Below are positions 1 to 8,725 of a DNA stretch of 64,000 nucleotides, one piece after another. Numbering within the stretch: the first letter of the stretch is position 1; each line of letters begins with the position of its first letter. The DNA comes from JAGIBJ01 sp032119795. Its GTDB lineage: Bacteria > Actinomycetota > Thermoleophilia > Solirubrobacterales > Solirubrobacteraceae. Where the stretch lies: NCBI GenBank assembly GCA_032119795.1, contig JAUMFO010000031.1, positions 1-64,000 of the forward strand, written 5' to 3'. The notes below the pieces were generated by a model that was not told the origin of the DNA, did no database searches, and worked only from the letters and a program-made list of their open reading frames with translations. The translations under genes and the position numbers were made by a program.

Positions 1-127
1 CGACCGGGGCAACTGCAACTCCCTGGGGTTGCAGTTGCCGGACAGAACGGAGCTCCGAGGCGCTGTCGCGTTGAATCCGCCGGACGTGCGGCGGGTTCAA
101 CGCGACCCCGAGCCCCTGCAACCCCAG
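1..127 (+). repeat. Left arm of 127-bp perfect inverted repeat
   Basis: By direct comparison, every base from 1 to 127 equals the reverse complement of 9763-9889 (position p pairs with 9890-p). Similarity stops at 127/9763, where the flanks differ. The outer limit on this side is the window edge. Identical inverted arms 9.6 kb apart are substrates for homologous recombination and could invert the segment between them. Confidence 0.95.
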
Positions 128-276
128 GAGGTTGCAGCGCCGCGGGCCTCGCGCCCCGAACGCCGTTTTAGGGCGTTCGGGGCGCGAGCCTCGCTGAGTG
201 CAACCCCAGGCGGTTGCAGCCGCCTGGTTGGACCCATCCTGGGCACCACAGGTGTGCCTACTTTGGGTCCAACCAG
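1..276. repeat. Multi-hairpin block of repeat element, copy A
   Basis: Non-coding block made of long perfect or near-perfect inverted repeats alternating with short ones. Long stems: 8-18/29-39 (11 bp), 65-82/89-106 (18 bp with one G-T), 148-164/172-188 (17 bp, 7-nt loop) and 224-236/264-276 (13 bp around an inner hairpin). Short spacers of the form TGCAACC-N6-GGTTGCA lie at 117-136 and 199-218. Positions 1-127 recur as an exact reverse complement at 9763-9889. The left end may continue beyond the window. No coding potential is credible. Function unknown. Confidence 0.85.
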
Positions 277-551
277 TCCGCCCGGCGCCCGCCGGCGCCG
301 CAACGCGCTCAGATCCGCCGCCGCCAACCAGCTCAAACCACGAACGGGCTCGGCCTTCGCCGCCCCGACGCCCCCAGACCCCGACGCGATCCCCATTCCA
401 CCGCCGCCAACGACCCAGGCGCCGTCAACGCCCGCCAAGTACCGCCGCCGCCAACCCGCCCAGTCACCGCCCACGACCGGCTCAGTCCCACCGCCGCCAA
501 CCAGCCCAGACGCCGCCAAAGACCGCCAGGGCCCGCTCGCTGCCAACCGGC
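277..551. repeat. CCGCCGCCAAC-rich tail of element copy A
   Basis: About 275 bp of C-rich DNA with degenerate repetitions of CCGCCGCCAAC (for example near 318, 400, 448 and 488) and of GGCTCAGTC-like words. Open frames cross it only because stop codons are rare in this composition, and their products look like no protein. It abuts the 3' end of the gene at 552-1586 and so could form that transcript's 3' untranslated region, which on the minus strand reads GTTGGCGGCGG. Related to the tail at 9971-10303. Confidence 0.7.
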
Positions 552-1586
552 TCAGTCGCCGCCGACGCGCTGCAGCTCGCCAGCCGCTTGGCCGACGACG
601 ACCGCCGCGCCCGTGCGGGCGTCGACCGCCACCGAGTTCGGCTGGCGGACGGTCGGGTACTCCCGGATCACCTTCAGCTCGCCCGAGGTGTCGATCTCCA
701 GCGCGCGATCAGCCCCGGAATCGGTCACCCAGAGCCGACTCCGTTGGGTGTCGATCGCGAGCCCGTACGGAGATCCGCCCGTGTGCAGCTGCTGGATGAA
801 CTTCAGCCGCGGGCGCGTCTCGTAGACCAGGACGTTGCCGCCGCGCGTGTCGGCAACCATCACGCGCCCGTCCTGCGTGGCGACCGCATGCGAAGGCCCG
901 TAGCCGGCGTTTTGCGAGCCGCCGGTGCGCAGCGTGGCGGTGTCGAGCAGCTCGATGGTGTTGGCCCGCACGCTGATGATCGCCACCTGGCCGCGGCCAG
1001 CGTCGACGATTCCGCCTGGCTGCACGTCGACCGGGAGCGTCGCGCGCAGTTTGCCGTCTCGCAGAACGGAGACCGTGCCACCGAACTCGTCGCCGACGAA
1101 CAGCTGCACGCCTGCGGCCGTGGCGTCGTGCGGGCCGTCGCCCACTTTGGTCAGCACGGGCTCGCCGCCGGCCGGGCGCACCTGCGCAAGCATGTCGACG
1201 TCTTCAAGCGGCACGAGGAAACGCCCTCCACCGAATGACACATGCCGCGCGCCGCCGGGCAGCCCGACTTTGCTGCGTAGCGCCAGCGTGCGCGCGTCGA
1301 ACAACCCGAACTCGGTGGCGTCCGCACCGAGCGCCACGCCGAGCGTGCCCGTCGCCGGATCGATCGCCACACCCTCGGGCCGCCCACCGATCCGCACCAC
1401 GGTGCCGGCGGGGGCTGGACCGCCGCCGCGACTCGTCGCGGGTTCAAAGGCCGTCGGAGGGAACGGGAGCGCCGGCGTCGAGGCCCGCGGGGCCTGCCCG
1501 CCACCGTCGTCGCCACATGACGCCAGCGTGAGGAGGAGCATGACGGCCGCGCCGACGGCCACCGTCAACCGACGAAACATCTGCAT
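552..1586 (-). CDS. Secreted lipoprotein with YVTN-type beta-propeller
   Basis: 344 residues from the ATG at 1586. An SD-like GAGGG at 1595-1599 favours this start over ATG 1580. Residues 1-24 form a lipoprotein signal peptide with lipobox LASC, followed by a Gly/Pro-rich linker. The rest consists of repeated blade motifs (VAIDPATGTLGVAL, HAVATQDGRVMVADT, YGLAIDTQRSRLWVTDSG, SVAVDARTGAAVVV) typical of YncE/YVTN propellers anchored outside the membrane. Such proteins bind ligands or partners; none is evident here. It is transcribed divergently from the oxidase at 1650. Its 3' end meets hairpin element copy A directly. Confidence 0.85.
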   Translation of the reverse strand: MQMFRRLTVAVGAAVMLLLTLASCGDDGGGQAPRASTPALPFPPTAFEPATSRGGGPAPAGTVVRIGGRPEGVAIDPATGTLGVALGADATEFGLFDARTLALRSKVGLPGGARHVSFGGGRFLVPLEDVDMLAQVRPAGGEPVLTKVGDGPHDATAAGVQLFVGDEFGGTVSVLRDGKLRATLPVDVQPGGIVDAGRGQVAIISVRANTIELLDTATLRTGGSQNAGYGPSHAVATQDGRVMVADTRGGNVLVYETRPRLKFIQQLHTGGSPYGLAIDTQRSRLWVTDSGADRALEIDTSGELKVIREYPTVRQPNSVAVDARTGAAVVVGQAAGELQRVGGD

Positions 1587-1636
1587 GGCCCGCACCCTCG
1601 CAGAGGCGGCCCTGAGATTCCTGAACATTTGGGGAG

Positions 1637-1642
1637 TAGCCT
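1637..1642 (+). promoter_or_regulatory. Leaderless -10 box TAGCCT for GMC oxidase
   Basis: TAGCCT lies 7 nt before the ATG at 1650. This spacing recurs across the window and supports that start over the upstream TTG at 1629. Confidence 0.6.
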
Positions 1643-1649
1643 CACCGGC

Positions 1650-3272
1650 ATGTCCCCCTATGAGACGGCAGTCACACGCCGTCGTTTTCTCGGCCAGGCA
1701 GCGCTCGCGACCGCCTCCGCTGGCGTCGCCTCAGCCGCGCTCCCAGGGCTGGCTCGCGCCGCCGACCCGACGAGGGAATACGTCCCCGCGATCGTGGTCG
1801 GCAGCGGATTCGGTGGGTCCGTCGCCGCACTGCGGCTCGGCGAGGCCGGCGTCCAGACGCTCGTGCTGGAGATGGGCCGGCTGTGGAACAAACGCGCCTG
1901 GGACGGCAAGGTGTTCTGCCCGACGCTCCTGCCAGACGGCCGCGCGATGTGGTTCAAGAACAAGACGCAGACGCCGCTGGACTCGTTCGCCTGGGTGCCG
2001 ATCGACATCCCCACCGAGCGCCGCGCCGGCATCCTGGACCGGCTGCAGTACCGAGACATGGGCGTCTACGTGGGTCGCGGCGTCGGCGGCGGTTCGCTGA
2101 TCCATGGTGGCGTCGCGGAGGCCCCGCGGCGCGTCGACTTCGAGCGCTTCCTGCCCGAGATCGACGCCGACGCGATGTACGCGACGTACTTCCCCCGCGC
2201 CTACCGCGCACTGGGCGCCAACGCCGTCCCCCGGGACTGGTTCGAACGCACGCCGATCCACCAGTACTCGCGGGTCGGGCGTGCCAGCGCGCAGCGGGCG
2301 GGCTTCAAGACGTCGTTCGTCAGCACCACCTACGACTACGGCTACATGCAGCGCGAGGCCCTCGGCCAGGTCCCCGCATCGGCCACCGCCCAGGAGATCT
2401 ACTACGGCTGCAACCACGGCAAGCGCAGCCTCGACAAGACCTACCTCAGCGACGCGCTCGGCACCGGCAAGGTGACGATCAGCGCGATGAGCGAGGTGAC
2501 CCGGATCCGGCAGCAGGCCGACGGGACCTACCTCCTCGACGTGCAGCAGATCAACCTCCATGGCAAGGTCGAGCGGCGCCGCGAGATCGCCTGCAAGCAC
2601 CTCTTCCTCGGGGCCGGAACGATGGGCACGAACCAGCTCCTGCTGCGGGCCCGTGAGAACGGCGATCTCCCAGACCTGACCGACGAGATCGGCCGCGGCT
2701 GGGGCAACAACGGCAACGTGTCGGTCTCCTGCCTGAATCCGCTGAACCGGCCGACCGGGGTCGCGCAGACGACGATGCCAGCCATCGCCGTCGACAACCG
2801 CGACGACCCGAAATACCCGGTGTTCTGCGAGGTCGCGGCCCAGCCGACGGGCTTTGAGAACTTCACGACCAGCTACCTCGGCGTGACCGACACGGGCGAG
2901 CGCGCCACGCTGAGCTTTGACCGCGGCAGCCAGAAGATGGACCTCAACTGGAATCGCTCCCAGGCGGACCCAGCCATCCACGCGGTGCGCCAGACGCTCG
3001 ACCGAATCGTGCACAAGAACGGCATGACCTACCGGACCGATCTCTACAAGGGAAACCGCGCATTTGGCGTCCGGAGCTGCTGGCACCCGCTCGGCGGCTG
3101 CGTGATTGGCCGCGCTACCGATCTCTTCGGCCGCGTCGACGGCTACCGGAATCTCTACGTGACCGACGGGGCACTTGTGCCTGGATTTGCCAGCCTCAAC
3201 CCGTCGATGCTGATCACCGCAATGGCCGAGCGAATCATGGATCGGGTGGTGCCGGAGGACGTCCTGATGTAG
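1650..3272 (+). CDS. Tat-exported GMC oxidoreductase, cholesterol oxidase-like
   Basis: 540 residues. The N-terminus has a twin-arginine signal (TRRRFLGQ, then an Ala-rich segment ending GLARA), so the enzyme is probably exported folded with FAD. The FAD-binding motif VVGSGFGGSVAALRLGEAG follows at about residues 50-70. The C-terminal active-site region, SCWHPLGGCVIG then NLYVTDGALVPG and LNPSMLITAMAE, matches the actinobacterial cholesterol oxidase branch (ChoA/ChoD), with the catalytic-type His in WHPLGG and the Asn in LNPS. Family members oxidise 3-beta-hydroxysterols with O2 to enones and H2O2. The substrate here is inferred, and another bulky alcohol is possible. No other steroid genes are in view. 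Confidence 0.85.
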   Translation: MSPYETAVTRRRFLGQAALATASAGVASAALPGLARAADPTREYVPAIVVGSGFGGSVAALRLGEAGVQTLVLEMGRLWNKRAWDGKVFCPTLLPDGRAMWFKNKTQTPLDSFAWVPIDIPTERRAGILDRLQYRDMGVYVGRGVGGGSLIHGGVAEAPRRVDFERFLPEIDADAMYATYFPRAYRALGANAVPRDWFERTPIHQYSRVGRASAQRAGFKTSFVSTTYDYGYMQREALGQVPASATAQEIYYGCNHGKRSLDKTYLSDALGTGKVTISAMSEVTRIRQQADGTYLLDVQQINLHGKVERRREIACKHLFLGAGTMGTNQLLLRARENGDLPDLTDEIGRGWGNNGNVSVSCLNPLNRPTGVAQTTMPAIAVDNRDDPKYPVFCEVAAQPTGFENFTTSYLGVTDTGERATLSFDRGSQKMDLNWNRSQADPAIHAVRQTLDRIVHKNGMTYRTDLYKGNRAFGVRSCWHPLGGCVIGRATDLFGRVDGYRNLYVTDGALVPGFASLNPSMLITAMAERIMDRVVPEDVLM

Positions 3273-3321
3273 CTCCCAACTCAGTTCAGGCTCCGAACCC
3301 CTAGGCTCCATGGTTCGATAA

Positions 3322-6105
3322 ATGCCAGATCAGACGTTCGCCATTGCATCCGAACGCTCGCTGACCGTCCTCGAGAAGGAGGCCGTGCTGCGAACGCCGT
3401 TCGACGTCGCCCTCATTGAGGCGATTCGCGCTATCCCTGGGCGTGTGTTCGACCCACGCACCAAGTTCTGGCATGTGGGCCTTGCGAACGAGCGTCCCGC
3501 GTCGCTGCTGATGATGCTCGAGAAGTTCGACAACGTCGCCGTCGACCCCGACGGGATGGAGCACCTGCGCGCGATGGCGGCGCGCCAGCCCAAGACCTTC
3601 GGCCTTGAGCTCGTGCAGCCGGTGAAGGGCGCGTCAGCGTGCGTGAGCCTGATGGATCACTGGCGTGACCGCGAGATCCATCTCCTGCTCGAGCGCTTCG
3701 ATCACTTCATCCACCCGGAGGTCGGTCGGATCAGCCTGGTCCTCACGCCCCAGTCGGCGCTGGCGGTGCAGGAGATGCACTCCCGCCGCAAGGACGTCCT
3801 GTGGACGCGCAAGCTCGGCGAGCAGGTCGACACGCTCGCCGCACGGGCCCGCCCACGGCTTGAGCCGACCGACGAGGAGCTCGCCGGCGGCGACGGCTCG
3901 GGCGCCGATGGCAGCGGCGTCACGATGGAAGGCCGCTTCCTCACCGTGCGCTTCACCGAGGGCCGCAGCCGCGTCTTCATCACCACCTCCCAGCCCAAGG
4001 AGGTCATCGCGGCGCTGCCCTACGCCGAGCCCGACGGCTTCCAGGTCGTCGTCGCGCCCGCCAGCCGGCTCGTCGCCGCCGGCCTCGCTCAGCTGCAGCA
4101 CAACGGCCACCAGCTGCAGATGTCGCCGACGGTGCGCGCCTGGATGGAGTCCTCGCTGCGGTGGGACGCCCAGCTGACGACCATCTCGCTCGACGGCGAG
4201 CCGCGCTTCCAGATCACCGGCGAGGACGAAGCCCACCCGCCGATGCTCGACGAGAAGCCCGTCGAGCGCTTGGACGACGAGACGTGGCTCGTGCCGCTGA
4301 CGCCAGCGGGCGCCAGCGTGGTGACCGATCTGCTCGAGGCCGAGCCGCTGATCAAGGTCGACGGCAAGGCGCGCCGCTGCCTCGACGCCCTCGACCAGCA
4401 CCCCGAAGAGGCCGTCCGCCCGGCCCTGCTCGTCGCCGAGAGCGCCGCCGACGGCCAGACGGCCTTCCGCCTGACGGTGATGTGGGACGACGAGGCCGCC
4501 ACCGACTTTGCCTCGCTCCCCGGCTCCGGTGGCGGCGGCACGTCGCTCACCAAGACCGATGTGGCCGTCACGATCGGCGACGCCTGGAATGCCGGCGCGC
4601 TGCGCGAATTCACCCAGCGCCACGACCTCGACATCGATTCCGACACCGACGCGGTCCTCACGGAGCTGTCGGTCGATCACGAGCGCGCCGAGCAGATCGT
4701 GCAGATGTCTCAGGCGACCGCCGGCACACTCACCTTCGATCACCTGCCTGGCGGCGATCCGATGCCGTTCCAGAGCGCCGGCGTGGAGTATGCGTTGGAT
4801 CGTCGGCGCACGTTCATCGCCGACGAGCAGGGCCTCGGTAAGACGCTCCAGGCGCTACTCACGGTCGAGCAGGCCGACGCGTTCCCGGCGGTCGTCCTCT
4901 GCCCCGCCTCGCTCAAGCTCAACTGGAAGCGCGAGATCGGCCGCTGGCTGCCGCACCGCAGCATCCAGATCGCCACGGGCCGCGGCCGGGTGCCGTTCGA
5001 CGCCGACCTGATCGTCCTCAACTACGAGATCGTCGAGGCGCACGGCGACGCCCTCGCCGCACTGCAGCCCGGCGCGCTCGTGCTCGACGAGGCCCACTAC
5101 TGCAAGAGCCCCAACGCCAAGCGCACCCGCGCGGTGCAGTCCCTGGCAGACAAGCTCCCCGAAGACGCACTACGCCTCGCCCTCACCGGCACGCCGCTCG
5201 TGAACCGCCCGAAGGAGCTCGTGCCGCAGCTGCGGATCCTCGGTCGCCTCGCCGAGTTCGGCTCCGGCGCCGGGTTTGAGCGCCGGTTCGGCTCGGCCGA
5301 AGAGCGCGAGCGCCTGCACTGGCACCTGCGCCGCACGTGTTACCTGCGCCGCCTCAAGAAGGACGTGCTGCCGCAGCTGCCGGAGAAGCAGCGTGCCGTC
5401 GTGCCGCTGACCCTCAGCAACCAGGCCCAGTACGAGCGGGCCGAGCGCGGCTTCATGGAGTGGCTCGTGGACCAGTTCCGCGGGACCGACGAACTCAACC
5501 AGCGCCTCAACGCGGCGCTGCGCAGCCAGGCCCTGGTGAAGATCGGCGCGCTGCGCAAGCTCGCCGGCCACGGCAAGGTCCACACGGCCGTGCACTGGAT
5601 CACCGACTTCTTGGAGTCCGGCGAGAAGCTCGTGGTGTTCGCGTCCCACCGCGACGTGCAGCACGCGATCGCCGAGCACTTCCCGGATGCCGTGCACATC
5701 CTCGGCAGCGACTCGCCGGAGTCGCGCGACGCCGCGGTGCAGCGCTTCCAGTCCGATCCGTCGGTCCAGCTGTGCATCTGCTCGCTGAAGGTTGCGGCGC
5801 ACGGCCTCACGCTCACGGCCGCGGCCAACGTCGCGTTCGTAGAGCTGGGCTGGACGCCCGCCGAGCACGACCAGGCTGAGGACCGCTGCCACCGCATCGG
5901 CCAAGAGGACTCCGTCACCGCCTGGTACCTCATCGCGACGAACACCATCGACGAGCGCGTCGCCACCCTCATCGAGCACAAGCGCGAGATCGTCACGTCG
6001 ATCACCGACGGCAAGTCCATCGGCGACATCCCAGCGATCGACGCGATCCTGGCGGACTACCTCGGCACCAGCGCCGAGGAAGCCGAAGCCGGCGCCGCCG
6101 CCTAG
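3322..6105 (+). CDS. SNF2-family DNA helicase/ATPase with HARP-like N-terminus
   Basis: 927 residues. The C-terminal half is a complete SNF2 motor: DEQGLGKTLQAL (Walker A, about residue 503), LVLDEAHYCKSP (motif II, about 586), LTGTP (motif III) and GLTLTAAANV...AEDRCHRIGQ (motifs V-VI, about 830-865). Residues about 25-55 (PFDVALIEAIRAIPGRVFD then KFWHV) resemble the HARP module of SMARCAL1, which anneals or remodels forked DNA. The rest of the long N-terminus is unassigned. It probably acts in repair or fork restart; a phage-defence role, as for some bacterial SNF2 proteins, cannot be excluded, but no partner gene is adjacent. The start is chosen by frame and has no strong SD. Confidence 0.9.
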   Translation: MPDQTFAIASERSLTVLEKEAVLRTPFDVALIEAIRAIPGRVFDPRTKFWHVGLANERPASLLMMLEKFDNVAVDPDGMEHLRAMAARQPKTFGLELVQPVKGASACVSLMDHWRDREIHLLLERFDHFIHPEVGRISLVLTPQSALAVQEMHSRRKDVLWTRKLGEQVDTLAARARPRLEPTDEELAGGDGSGADGSGVTMEGRFLTVRFTEGRSRVFITTSQPKEVIAALPYAEPDGFQVVVAPASRLVAAGLAQLQHNGHQLQMSPTVRAWMESSLRWDAQLTTISLDGEPRFQITGEDEAHPPMLDEKPVERLDDETWLVPLTPAGASVVTDLLEAEPLIKVDGKARRCLDALDQHPEEAVRPALLVAESAADGQTAFRLTVMWDDEAATDFASLPGSGGGGTSLTKTDVAVTIGDAWNAGALREFTQRHDLDIDSDTDAVLTELSVDHERAEQIVQMSQATAGTLTFDHLPGGDPMPFQSAGVEYALDRRRTFIADEQGLGKTLQALLTVEQADAFPAVVLCPASLKLNWKREIGRWLPHRSIQIATGRGRVPFDADLIVLNYEIVEAHGDALAALQPGALVLDEAHYCKSPNAKRTRAVQSLADKLPEDALRLALTGTPLVNRPKELVPQLRILGRLAEFGSGAGFERRFGSAEERERLHWHLRRTCYLRRLKKDVLPQLPEKQRAVVPLTLSNQAQYERAERGFMEWLVDQFRGTDELNQRLNAALRSQALVKIGALRKLAGHGKVHTAVHWITDFLESGEKLVVFASHRDVQHAIAEHFPDAVHILGSDSPESRDAAVQRFQSDPSVQLCICSLKVAAHGLTLTAAANVAFVELGWTPAEHDQAEDRCHRIGQEDSVTAWYLIATNTIDERVATLIEHKREIVTSITDGKSIGDIPAIDAILADYLGTSAEEAEAGAAA

Positions 6106-6114
6106 GGCGGCCTG

Positions 6115-6133
6115 GCCCCGGGGGCCCCGGGGC
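6115..6133 (+). terminator. GC-rich hairpin after helicase gene
   Basis: GCCCCGGG/CCCGGGGC stem (8 bp, 3-nt loop) 9 bp after the helicase stop, with no U-tract. Likely an intrinsic-type stop or mRNA-stabilising hairpin. Confidence 0.5.
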
Positions 6134-6164
6134 AGCCGCCAGCTCAGCTGTCAGGCTCTAGCGG

Positions 6165-6665
6165 GTGATCATCGAGCTCGCTCCTGGCCGCCTCGACGAG
6201 GTTCGCGAGCTGCGGCTCGCGCTGCGCGACCACCACCTGGAGCTGCCGACGCCGCCGGGCTACGCCGTCCGCGAGGCCGACGAGATGTGGGCGGCCTGGC
6301 TGAAGGCCGCCAAGCTCGCCGTAACGTTTGGCGACGAGGCCGTCTTCGTCTCAGGCGAGGACGAGTTCGGCCCGTGGGACGCCATGGCCCACGTGGCGCT
6401 CCTCCCGAAGGGTCCGCGGCCGATGCTCGAGCAGACGGGTCGCCACGGCGAGCTGAAGGTGTTGGTCGTCGCCGACGACGCCCGGGGCCAAGGGCTCGGC
6501 ACGGCGCTTACCGACGCCGCGGCGGCGTGGCTGAAGGCGAAGGGCGCCGTCGCGATGCAGATCTCCGTCCGCGCGACCAACGAGGCGGCGCTGCGGTTCT
6601 ACCGCGAGCGCGGCAACGTCGACGGCTTCGTCGAGCTGCTGGAAGACCTCACCTCCGACGGCTGA
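6165..6665 (+). CDS. GNAT-family N-acetyltransferase
   Basis: 166 residues from a GTG. The acetyl-CoA pyrophosphate-binding motif ARGQGLGTAL lies at about residues 107-116, preceded by the beta-4 strand LKVLVVADD and followed by RATNEAALRFYRERG, the usual motif B. The length is normal for a single GNAT domain. Family members acetylate amines of metabolites, antibiotics or proteins; the acceptor is not predictable. Upstream CAGGCT sits about 7 nt before the GTG, a one-base variant of the window's leaderless -10 box. It lies between the helicase and a hydrolase, all co-oriented, but with its own likely promoter. Confidence 0.85.
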   Translation: MIIELAPGRLDEVRELRLALRDHHLELPTPPGYAVREADEMWAAWLKAAKLAVTFGDEAVFVSGEDEFGPWDAMAHVALLPKGPRPMLEQTGRHGELKVLVVADDARGQGLGTALTDAAAAWLKAKGAVAMQISVRATNEAALRFYRERGNVDGFVELLEDLTSDG

Positions 6666-6768
6666 CCAGGCCGTCGGGCGGCGCCCGCGTGTGCGCAGCT
6701 GCACCGTCGCCCCGGAGGCCCCGTTGGCGTATCGTCCTGGGCCCGCAGCCGACCTCTGGAGGAGGCCG

Positions 6769-8040
6769 ATGCAGTCCACCGACATCGAAGCGCTCGGCCA
6801 GCTCCTGGCCGAGGCGTCCGGCTCGACCGGCGCCGCGGTGCAAGGCACGCATGAGGCGATCGCCCAGCGCACGTTCGACGCCCTCGGCGGCGCTGCCGAG
6901 CCCGTCCGCCGTATCCACGACGGCATCGCTGCAGCGGTCTACCGCGGCGTACGCGGCAGCCTGCGCGGTGCCTCGATCCACGGCAGCCGCGCGTGGGCCA
7001 AGACCGTCTCCCCGGGCGCCGAGCCGCTGGAGGCGAGCCCGGCAGGCCTGGTCGCGATCGGCGCGATCAACGGCATCTGGGGCGACTTCCTCGAAGAGAC
7101 CGGCAACGCCCTCACGCTCACCATGACCGTGCGCAGCGCCCACGGGGATGAGGTCGCCGTCGACGCCGCGTCGCTCGCCGCCGCGCACCCAGATGCCACC
7201 GGCCGCATCGCCGTCTTCTTGCACGGCCTCTGCGAGACGGAGCTGGCCTGGAAGGGCGTCGAGCTGGGCCGCAAGACTCCCGCGACCGAGCGCCCCGCCC
7301 CATTCGGCGAGCGCCTGCGCGACGACCTCGACGTGACCTCCGTCTACGTGCGCTTCAACAGCGGCGCCCGCATCTCGCGCAACGGTCGCGAACTCTCAGC
7401 CCTGCTGGAGCAGCTCACGCAGGTGTGGCCGGTGCCCGTCGACGAGTTCATCCTCGTCGGCCACTCGATGGGCGGCCTGATCGCCCGCAGCGCCTGCCAC
7501 CACGGAGACGACGACGGCCTCGAGTGGACGCGCCACGTGCGGCACGTGTTTTGCCTCGGTGCGCCACACCTTGGCGCCGACCTGGAGAAGGGCGTGCACC
7601 TACTCGACTGGGCGCTGGGCCAGATCCCCGAGACGCGAGCGCTGGGCGGACTCCTGCGCCGCCGGAGCGTCGGCGTGAAGGACCTGCGGTTCGGCGCGAT
7701 CACCGACGCCGATTGGCACGGCCACGACCCCGACGAGTTCCTACGCGACCGCTGCCAAGAGGTGCCGTTCCTGGAGTCGGCGCGCTACTACTTCGTCGGC
7801 GCGCAGCTTACCGCCGGCACACTCGGTCGCGTGTTCGGCGATCTGCTCGTGCGCGAGCCCAGCGCGTCAGGCAAAGGTCGGGCACGGCAGGTGGCCTTCG
7901 AGATCGACCACGGCGTGCACCTGCCGGGGCTCAATCACTTCGACCTGCTCACCCACAACGCCGTCTACACGCAGCTGCGCGAGTGGATCGAGCGGGCCGG
8001 ACTCGTCGTGGCCGCGGCGACCGCCGCCAGCCTCGACTGA
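6769..8040 (+). CDS. Alpha/beta-hydrolase, lipase/esterase-like
   Basis: 423 residues from the ATG at 6769, chosen because GGAGGAGG lies just upstream at 6758-6765; an in-frame ATG at 6691 lacks such a site. The first 130 residues are an Ala-rich helical region of unknown role. A hydrolase fold follows: HGLCETELAW (oxyanion strand), nucleophile elbow GHSMGG at about residue 230, GAPHLG, and a late His in DHGVHLPGLNHFDLL. The arrangement recalls PGAP1/DUF676-type lipases that act on membrane lipids or esters. No signal peptide is obvious, so it is probably cytosolic or membrane-associated. A strong hairpin follows. Confidence 0.85.
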   Translation: MQSTDIEALGQLLAEASGSTGAAVQGTHEAIAQRTFDALGGAAEPVRRIHDGIAAAVYRGVRGSLRGASIHGSRAWAKTVSPGAEPLEASPAGLVAIGAINGIWGDFLEETGNALTLTMTVRSAHGDEVAVDAASLAAAHPDATGRIAVFLHGLCETELAWKGVELGRKTPATERPAPFGERLRDDLDVTSVYVRFNSGARISRNGRELSALLEQLTQVWPVPVDEFILVGHSMGGLIARSACHHGDDDGLEWTRHVRHVFCLGAPHLGADLEKGVHLLDWALGQIPETRALGGLLRRRSVGVKDLRFGAITDADWHGHDPDEFLRDRCQEVPFLESARYYFVGAQLTAGTLGRVFGDLLVREPSASGKGRARQVAFEIDHGVHLPGLNHFDLLTHNAVYTQLREWIERAGLVVAAATAASLD

Positions 8041-8056
8041 CGATCGCCGGCAGCGC

Positions 8057-8079
8057 AAGCCAGGCCGGGAGCCTGGCTT
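8057..8079. terminator. Bidirectional hairpin terminator
   Basis: Perfect 9-bp stem AAGCCAGGC/GCCTGGCTT with a 5-nt loop, 16 bp after the hydrolase stop and 17 bp from the end of the opposing small gene. It can serve both strands. Confidence 0.7.
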
Positions 8080-8095
8080 GTGGCCAGGGCCGGGA

Positions 8096-8233
8096 CTACT
8101 GCGGCTGACCGAGCCCCTGCGCACCGGCGGGGCCGAGGCCGAAGGCCTGGAGGACCACGACGACGCCGATGACGGGGGCCGTGGGAAGAAGGCGGGCGGT
8201 CGCGCGAACGCGATCCATGCGGGACAGCAACAT
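8096..8233 (-). CDS. Small single-span membrane protein
   Basis: 45 residues. ATG 8233 has an SD-like GGAG at the right distance (8243-8246). The N-terminus is basic (MLLSRMDRVRATARLL), then comes one hydrophobic stretch (APVIGVVVVLQAFGLG) and a short Gln-rich tail. Third codon positions are overwhelmingly G/C, as in neighbouring genes, which argues for coding. No family is recognised. It is convergent with the hydrolase and shares its terminator hairpin. Confidence 0.45.
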   Translation of the reverse strand: MLLSRMDRVRATARLLPTAPVIGVVVVLQAFGLGPAGAQGLGQPQ

Positions 8234-8725
8234 CAGGTCTCTCTCCTGTTGGGACAGCGCCGGGACGTGGCGCCGTTCCAGAGAAATCGGCCTTACCGAC
8301 CAGAACTTGAGCGCAAACGCGCCCACGACTCGATCACCGCGTCCCCCGACCGGCCGCTCGGTAGAAGAACCGCATGAAATCCCTGGTTAGACCTCATCCG
8401 TTCATCGCTTTGGCCGATACTTGGAGTGAGGCCAAACACATCATGTTCTCCATGCATCCCACCACCACCCCACTCCCCCAGAACGCCGCCGTGCACGTCC
8501 GGCTGCGGTGGCACAAGGGCCTCCTAGGCCTGCCAGTTCTGACGCCCGCGGTGGTCGTCGACAACCGCCGCCCGCGCTCCTAGCGCCAGCGCCGCACGCG
8601 CCTTCGGTGAACGTGAAGATTTGGGGGTTGGAGCCCCCAAATCGACACGCTCGGTAGAACGCGCAACCCCAAGCGGTTGCATCTCCTCGCTGGACGGCCA
8701 CAACGCTGCGGTGCATGATGGCGCC
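8234..8725. other. Intergenic region without a convincing gene
   Basis: About 490 bp. The open frames here (for example 8374-8583) show no family features. The right part holds a 10-bp hairpin at 8618-8643 and one GCAACC-N6-GGTTGC unit at 8663-8680, the same components as the element at 1-276. Confidence 0.6.
8618..8682. repeat. Miniature copy of the hairpin element (copy B)
   Basis: Perfect 10-bp stem 8618-8627/8634-8643 (GATTTGGGGG with a 6-nt loop), then 19 bp, then the short inverted repeat GCAACC-N6-GGTTGC at 8663-8680. The pairing of one long stem with one such unit repeats the architecture of copies A and C. It lies just upstream of the LuxR gene and could affect its expression. Confidence 0.65.

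Noticed and set aside
97..546. Open frames through the element (minus 97-546, plus 29-799, minus 9903-10271)
   Set aside because: Their Gly/Trp/Arg- or Pro-rich products simply mirror CCGCCGCCAAC repeats in different frames. No start signals or domains.
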